Below, in pieces: positions 58,590 through 64,000 of a stretch of DNA of 64,000 bases. The notes under the pieces are model-generated. The model was not told the origin of the DNA and made no database searches. It saw only the letters and a list, made by a program, of their open reading frames with translations. The position numbers were made by a program, and so were the translations under genes. Positions within the stretch are counted from its first letter, which is position 1. Each line of letters opens with the position of its first letter. Source of the DNA: Cephalotrichum gorgonifer (Eukaryota; Ascomycota; Sordariomycetes; Microascales; Microascaceae); assembly GCA_900312665.1 (NCBI GenBank), contig ONZQ02000003.1:2533968-2597967 (forward strand), read 5' to 3'.

Positions 58590-61500
58590 ATGGACAAACC
58601 CGCACCCCAAGCGGGCGCTCCCCCTCCCCCGGCCCCGGCCCCGGCCCCGCCGGGGCCCTCCGCCTCACCCATCGGCGCATCCATAGTCACCACCACCTCC
58701 CCCCTGGTCCCCAAACCGTCCTTCGCATCTATCCAGTCCACAGAATCAGCCCCCGGCAGCGCCAGCGGCCTCACCGCCAAGCCCTCAGTCGCCTCCCTCG
58801 CCTCCACCAAGGGCCTCCTCGGCGCCTCCGCCCCCATCGCCGGGTGGCCGCAGGCCCGGAGCGGAGGCAAGGGGGCTCTGGAGGACGTCCCCGAGAGCCC
58901 GGCCTCTCCGGGGGAAAAGAGGTGGGCCGGACTGGGTCCGAAGGCCAAGGCCGCGGTTTCACCTGGAGCGGCGGCCGGATCTGGGCCCGGGAAGGGTCCC
59001 GCGGGCCAAGGAGGCGCGGCAGCGGCAACGGCAGCGAAGGAGCAGCAGGGGTATAAGACGCGGATTGGGACATTTTTGGTAATTAGTCTCACCCGGTTCC
59101 CCTTCTTGCTTTTGGAGGAATTTTCATTCAGTCTTGGGCTAATGTGTGGTGAAAAAATGAGTAGAGGGTCTTCACGTACACGAGCGCCGGCGAGAGGATC
59201 GCCCTTGCGTTGACGGTGATCATGGCAATGGGGTCAGGCTCCATCACGCCCATCACGAGTATCGTGTTTGGTAGGTTTCTCTTTGCTCTCCCCCCGACCC
59301 CTCGGCTCTGAAGATATTACTTTTGGCTAACTATCTTTAAGGGAGGCTGGTGACGGCCGTGACGTCGTTTTACTCCCAGAACTTGTCCGAAGAAAGCATA
59401 GCGAGGGAGTTCACCATGGAGGTCCGGGAATGCGTGTAAGTCGACACCTCCGAGAATACTCGGCAGCAACGAGAGGATCTGACGGATAGAACCTGCAGAC
59501 TATACATGCTCTACCTCTTTGTCGGAAAGTTCATCTTTACTTACTTCTCCGTGGTAAGGCCCCTTTTCTATATCCCCTTTCTTACCTCACCCCCTCTTAC
59601 CTCCCCCTTTACCCCATGCCAACCCCAAAGCTAACCACCACAAGCTCGGCTTCCGCACCATCTCACTCCGCATCTCCGCCAACATCCGCCACACCTACCT
59701 AACCACCCTCCTCTCCCTCCCCGTCTCAACCCTAGACCTCGTCCCCCCCGGCCGCCCCGCCTTCCTAATAACCCACACGGCCAACACCCTCCGCCTCGGC
59801 ACGGGCGAGAAGCTCTCCAACCTCCTCACCTCCATCTCCCTCATCATCACCGCCGTGGCCATCGCCTTCGCCCACAGCTGGAAGCTCACCCTCGTCGCAG
59901 GCGCCGGCCTCGTCGTCGTGGCGGGGACGTACCTCGCCACGGTGCCGTACGTGATGCGGGGCATGAGGGGGGTCGAGGAGGCGGATGGGAAGGGCGCGGG
60001 CGTCTCGGGGGAGGCGTTTGGGATGGTGAGGATGGTGAAGGCGCTGGGGGCGGAGGAGGGCGTCGTGGAGAGGTATGGGAGGTTGGTTGGGGAGTCAAGG
60101 AGAAAGGGGGTTGGGATCGCGAAGGTTATCGCTATTCAGCAGGGTGTTGGTAAGTTTTTCTAGTTTTTTTATCTTCATGGGATGACGGGTTTAGATTTGC
60201 AGGGGGGTTTTGCTAACTCGGGGTAGTCTTCTTTACTATCTATGCGTAAGTCTACATACAGATCTGAGGCCACCATTAACTAGGAGAAGAGCAGGATATA
60301 TGATACTAATCCATCTCTAGAACATTTGCCCTCGCATTCTTCTTTGCCATCAAGCTCTACCTAAACTCCGAGATCCCAAACGTCGGGAGCCTCATCATGT
60401 AAGTCGTCCAGTAGTCTCTACCCCCATCAACATCAAAGTCTAAGCTCAAACCATAGCGTCCTCATGTCCGTCATGATGGTCACAATGACAATAACAACCC
60501 TCGCACCCCCCATTACCGCCATCCTCCGCTCCTCCCTCGCGGCCACGGTTCTCTTCACCACCATCGACCTCCCGCTGCCCCCGACGTCCGGGAAGAAGCC
60601 CCCCGGCGACGAGGTCTCTGCGGCCGGTGACATCGTGCTCACAAACGTCAACTTCACGTATCCGCAGCGCCACGACGTCAAGGTCCTCGCCGGCGTGAAC
60701 CTCCGTATCCCCGCGGGCAAAACGACGGCCATCGTGGGGCCGTCTGGGTCCGGGAAGAGTACGATTGTGGGGTTGGTGGAGAGATGGTATGACCTCGACG
60801 GGGACTGGAAGGACAAACTCAAGGTGAGTGACGTTGCCCCTTGTTTTGTTCTCCTTCTTTTCTTACCTTTACTTTCGTCCCCCTTTGTTTTCTTTAGAAG
60901 CGGGTGTACTATTAGGGATAGACTAACTCTGAATCCAGATCTTTCTCCTCCGGAACGGCAGGATAACATGTGGTGGCGTAGACCTTAAGGACATGGACCT
61001 CAAGTGGTGGAGATCCCAGATCGGCCTCGTCCAACAGGAGCCGTTCCTCTTCGACGACACAATCCAGAGGAATATCGAGCACGGGCTCGTGGGGACGCAG
61101 TGGGAGCATGAGTCGGCGCAGCGGAAGACTGAGCTCGTGAAGGAGGCGTGCCGGGAGGCGTTCGCAGACGAGTTCATTGCCCGGCTGCCAGATGTAAGCG
61201 CTTGTCCTCGACCCCCCTCCCCCCCCCCCACCTTCTTCCCCGTCCTTTCTTGAAAGAAAAAAAAGAGCCTCTCAGGTTCCCAGAGATCTTAACACATAAA
61301 CCAGGGCCTCCAAACAAACGTCGGACCCTCAGGCCTAAAGCTATCAACGGGCCAGCGCCAGCGCCTCTCCCTCGCCCGCGCCCTCATCCGCCACCCCTCC
61401 ATCCTCATCCTCGACGAGGCAACCTCCTCCCTCGACTCGCGCTCCGAGCAGGTCGTCCAGGCGGCCCTCGACCGCGCCGCCTCCGCGCGCGGCCGCACGA

Positions 61501-64000
61501 CCATCTCCATCGCGCACAGGCTCTCCACCGTGCGCCGCGCCGACAAGATCGTCGTCCTGGCCGCCGGGAAGATCGTGCAGGAGGGCACGCACGAGGGACT
61601 GATGGCCGAGGTGGGGGGCGCGTACTGGAAGCTCGCGACGGCGCAGAGGGTGGATCTCCAGGGCGGGCCGGGAGGGCCGGGGCCGTCGCCGCTGGGGGCC
61701 GAGGTTGGAGGGGCCCGGGGGAGGAGTATGGATATCATGGAGTCGGAGGAGAGCATGGGAGAGAAGGAGAAAGATGGGGGTGGGGAAGGTGCTGGGGGAG
61801 GCTTCTTTGCTAGTTTCGGCACGCTGATTGTCGAGCAGGGGAGGGAGAGGTGGAGGTGGTATGCCGTGTTGGTGTTCGGGGTGCTCATTGCTGGAGGTAA
61901 GTGGGATGAGGAGAGTTCTGTCCCCCCAGCAGGGCTGGAATATGTCGCTTACCTACAGCACCTTTAGCATCTCCCGCGGTGCAGGCGTTCCTGTTCGCGA
62001 ACGTCCTGTCAGGATTTTACCTCACGGGGGAGTACCTGAGGGATTGGGTTGCCTTCTGGTGCCTGATGTTCACGGCCCTTGCGGGTGCCGTCGGCCTGGG
62101 ATACTTCACCCTGGCCTGGGCAGCGACGACTCTCGCCTTTGTAAGTCCGAACCTCCCCCGTCCCTAGCTCACCCCCCTTCAGCACAGGTTTCTCGCGCTC
62201 GCTGTATCTTCTTCTTCCCCTATTCTCTCCTCCCCCCGAGACCTAGTCCTTCCCAACACCAAAAAGGCCAGACCAGAGACGACCACCCACCCCCTAACAA
62301 TTCTAGGACATAACCGCCACCTACCGTAAGCAATACTTCCGCAACCTCATTGCAAAACCCATCCCCTACCATGACCTCCCCACCCACACCCCCACCATCC
62401 TCACCACCCAAACTGCCACCGACCCTCCCAACCTCCAGCAGCTCCTCGGCACAAACACGGGCTTCCTCCTCATATCAGTCTTGTCCATAACCGGCTGCGT
62501 CGCCCTCTCGCTGTACTTCGGCTGGAAGCTAGCCCTCGCGTCCCTCGCCGGCTCTCTCCCCCTTATCCTGGCCGCCGGATTCCTCCGCCTGCGGTACGAG
62601 GCCCGCTTCGAGCGGGAGAATAGGGAAGTCTTCGAGGGAAGTGCGAGGTTCGCCATGGAGTGCGTCGGCGCCTGCAGGACGGTTTCAAGCCTTGGGATGG
62701 AGGCGGGGATCCTTAGGAGGTATCGAACGTTGCTTGGGGCCCAGGTGGAGGGGGCATGGAGGAAGGGGAGGTGGGGCGTTCTGATTGTTGCGGCTAGTGA
62801 CGGGGTACCGTTGCTCTGTATGGCGTTCGTGCTCTGGTAAGTTAGAATTCCCGGCTTGGGTAGGGAAGAAAGAAAGGGGAGAACATGCTGACGGGTGTGG
62901 GTAACGGTTAGGTATGGAGGCAGGCTCCTCGCCGCCCAGGAGTACTATCCCTTCCAGTACCGTAAGTTCATAAGAAAAAATGGTCCCCCGTACGCCCCGG
63001 ATACGAGAAACGTGGAAAGTTCTGGCTAAGAAACTGACTGTACCAGTGGTCGTGTACATCGCCATCGTCCAGGGCGGGATCGGCGCGGGCCAGTGGCTCA
63101 GCTTCGCGCCAAACATCGCGCAGGCTACGGCGGCCGCCAACCGGATCCTCGCCTCGCGCGATCTGGAACCGGGAGAGGAGTCGAAGGAGGTCGGCGACAG
63201 CGACAAAGCGGAGGAGGCGGCAGCACGGGAGGTTACACCGGGCGCCGGCGCCGGCGGCGCTAGGATTGAGTTCTCAAATGTTTGGTTCCGATATCCGGCG
63301 AGGGATGCACCGGTGTTGAGTGGCCTTGATCTCATGGTTAGGCTTTTCAGGCGGAGATCCGCCTCCCTTACCCCTTTCCCCCCTCCCTCCTCGTTGGTTA
63401 AAGATATACTGACATGGTTGTTAAGATTGAGAAGGGGCAGTTTGCGGCCGTTGTTGGGCCCTCTGGTAAGTTTCCATTACACCCACAGGTCGAGAGCTCA
63501 GGACGAGACAAAGAGACGTAGGCTGACTCTTCCAGGCGCAGGCAAGACGAGCATCATCTCGCTACTCGAAAGGTATCCCACCCCTCCTCTCCTATCATCC
63601 GAACCCGGGTCCATCCTAACAAGCCCACCAGATTCTACACCCCCAACGCTGGCTCCATCACCTACAATGGCACCGACATATCCGCCACCCCCCTCCCCGC
63701 TCACCGCGCCCGCCTCTCCCTCGTCTCCCAGGAACCCCACCTTTTCACGGGCACCATCCGCGACAACATCCTCGCCGGCCTCCCCCACGCGCGCCACAAC
63801 CCCTCAGACTTCACGCCCCTCCTCCACTCAACCTGCGAGGCCGTCGGTCTCCACTCCTTCGTGGTTTCCCTCCCCAACGGCTACGACACCCTCGTGGGCC
63901 CGCACGGCGTCCTCCTCTCTGGGGGGCAGCGCCAGCGCATCTCACTCGCTCGAGCGCTCGTGCGCGAGCCGGAGGTGCTTCTCCTCGACGAGGCGACGGC
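58590..64000 (+). CDS. ABCB-type (MDR) full ABC transporter, partial at right edge
   Basis: ATP-driven exporter with TMD1-NBD1-TMD2-NBD2, probably in the plasma membrane. Seventeen exons in the window: 58590-59078, 59165-59270, 59342-59435, 59499-59553, 59645-60149, 60227-60245, 60321-60398, 60457-60823, 60939-61193, 61305-61896, 61968-62140, 62307-62836, 62912-62961, 63047-63336, 63426-63465, 63536-63572, 63632 to the end (about 1349 codons). The first 155 residues are a Pro/Ala/Gly/Ser-rich cytosolic leader. NBD1: Walker A GPSGSGKST (about 543), Q-loop GLVQQEPFLF, signature LSTGQ (not LSGGQ), Walker B ILILDEATSSLD, H-loop SIAHRLS. A Gly/Glu-rich linker follows. TMD2 spans exons 10-14. NBD2: Walker A GPSGAGKTS assembled over two small exons, SLVSQEPHLF, LSGGQRQR and Walker B VLLLDEATA just before the edge. 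It lies downstream of the PKS-associated hydrolase, so export of the polyketide or self-protection is plausible. The many small exons make some boundaries less certain. Confidence 0.93.

Overview
The window looks like nuclear DNA of a filamentous ascomycete (Pezizomycotina, probably a Sordariomycete; I do not name a species). The reasons are short 50-150 nt introns with GTRNGT donors, CTAAC/CTGAC branch points and YAG acceptors, GC-rich coding exons, more AT-rich gene-free stretches, and a large iterative polyketide synthase. I can assemble eighteen protein genes exon by exon; the last one (an ABC transporter) runs off the right edge. I recognise no rRNA, tRNA, CRISPR array or intact transposon.

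Left part (0.3-28.4 kb), mostly housekeeping: IST3 (spliceosomal RES complex, -), dynein light intermediate chain (+), RPN5 (26S proteasome lid, -), ALO1 (D-arabinono-1,4-lactone oxidase, -), molybdopterin synthase large subunit (-), an RBM5/RBM10-like splicing factor (+), a SET-domain protein with a signal peptide (+), a conserved-looking protein of unknown function (+), VMA11 (V-ATPase proteolipid c', -) and a ROM2-type Rho1 exchange factor (+).

Middle part (32.1-43.8 kb): a SPATA20/DUF255-type thioredoxin-fold protein (+), an FSH1-type serine hydrolase (-), ATP18 (F-ATPase subunit j, 57 aa in four exons, -), a NIPSNAP-family mitochondrial protein (+), RAV2/Rogdi (V-ATPase assembly, -) and POP7 (RNase P/MRP, +).

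Right part (44.2-64.0 kb), accessory in character: a highly reducing type I PKS (KS-AT-DH-ER-KR-ACP, no methyltransferase and no release domain, -), a second FSH-type hydrolase (+) and a two-half ABCB-type multidrug transporter (+, partial). A megasynthase without thioesterase, an alpha/beta hydrolase that could release its product and an exporter are consistent with a small natural-product locus that may continue past the right edge. The spacer between PKS and hydrolase holds a tight cluster of GATC/ACGATC sites.

The most unusual signal is just 3' of VMA11: the same frame stays open for 63 more codons beyond the TAG, with 59 of 63 codons ending in G or C, and encodes a Pro/Asp/His-rich linker plus one transmembrane segment. 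There is no usable start codon of its own. It could be a readthrough extension or an exon of a transcript I cannot resolve. A second unexplained pattern is a repeated TACTTGTA(C) element in the gene-free stretches, densest at 28.5-31.4 kb.
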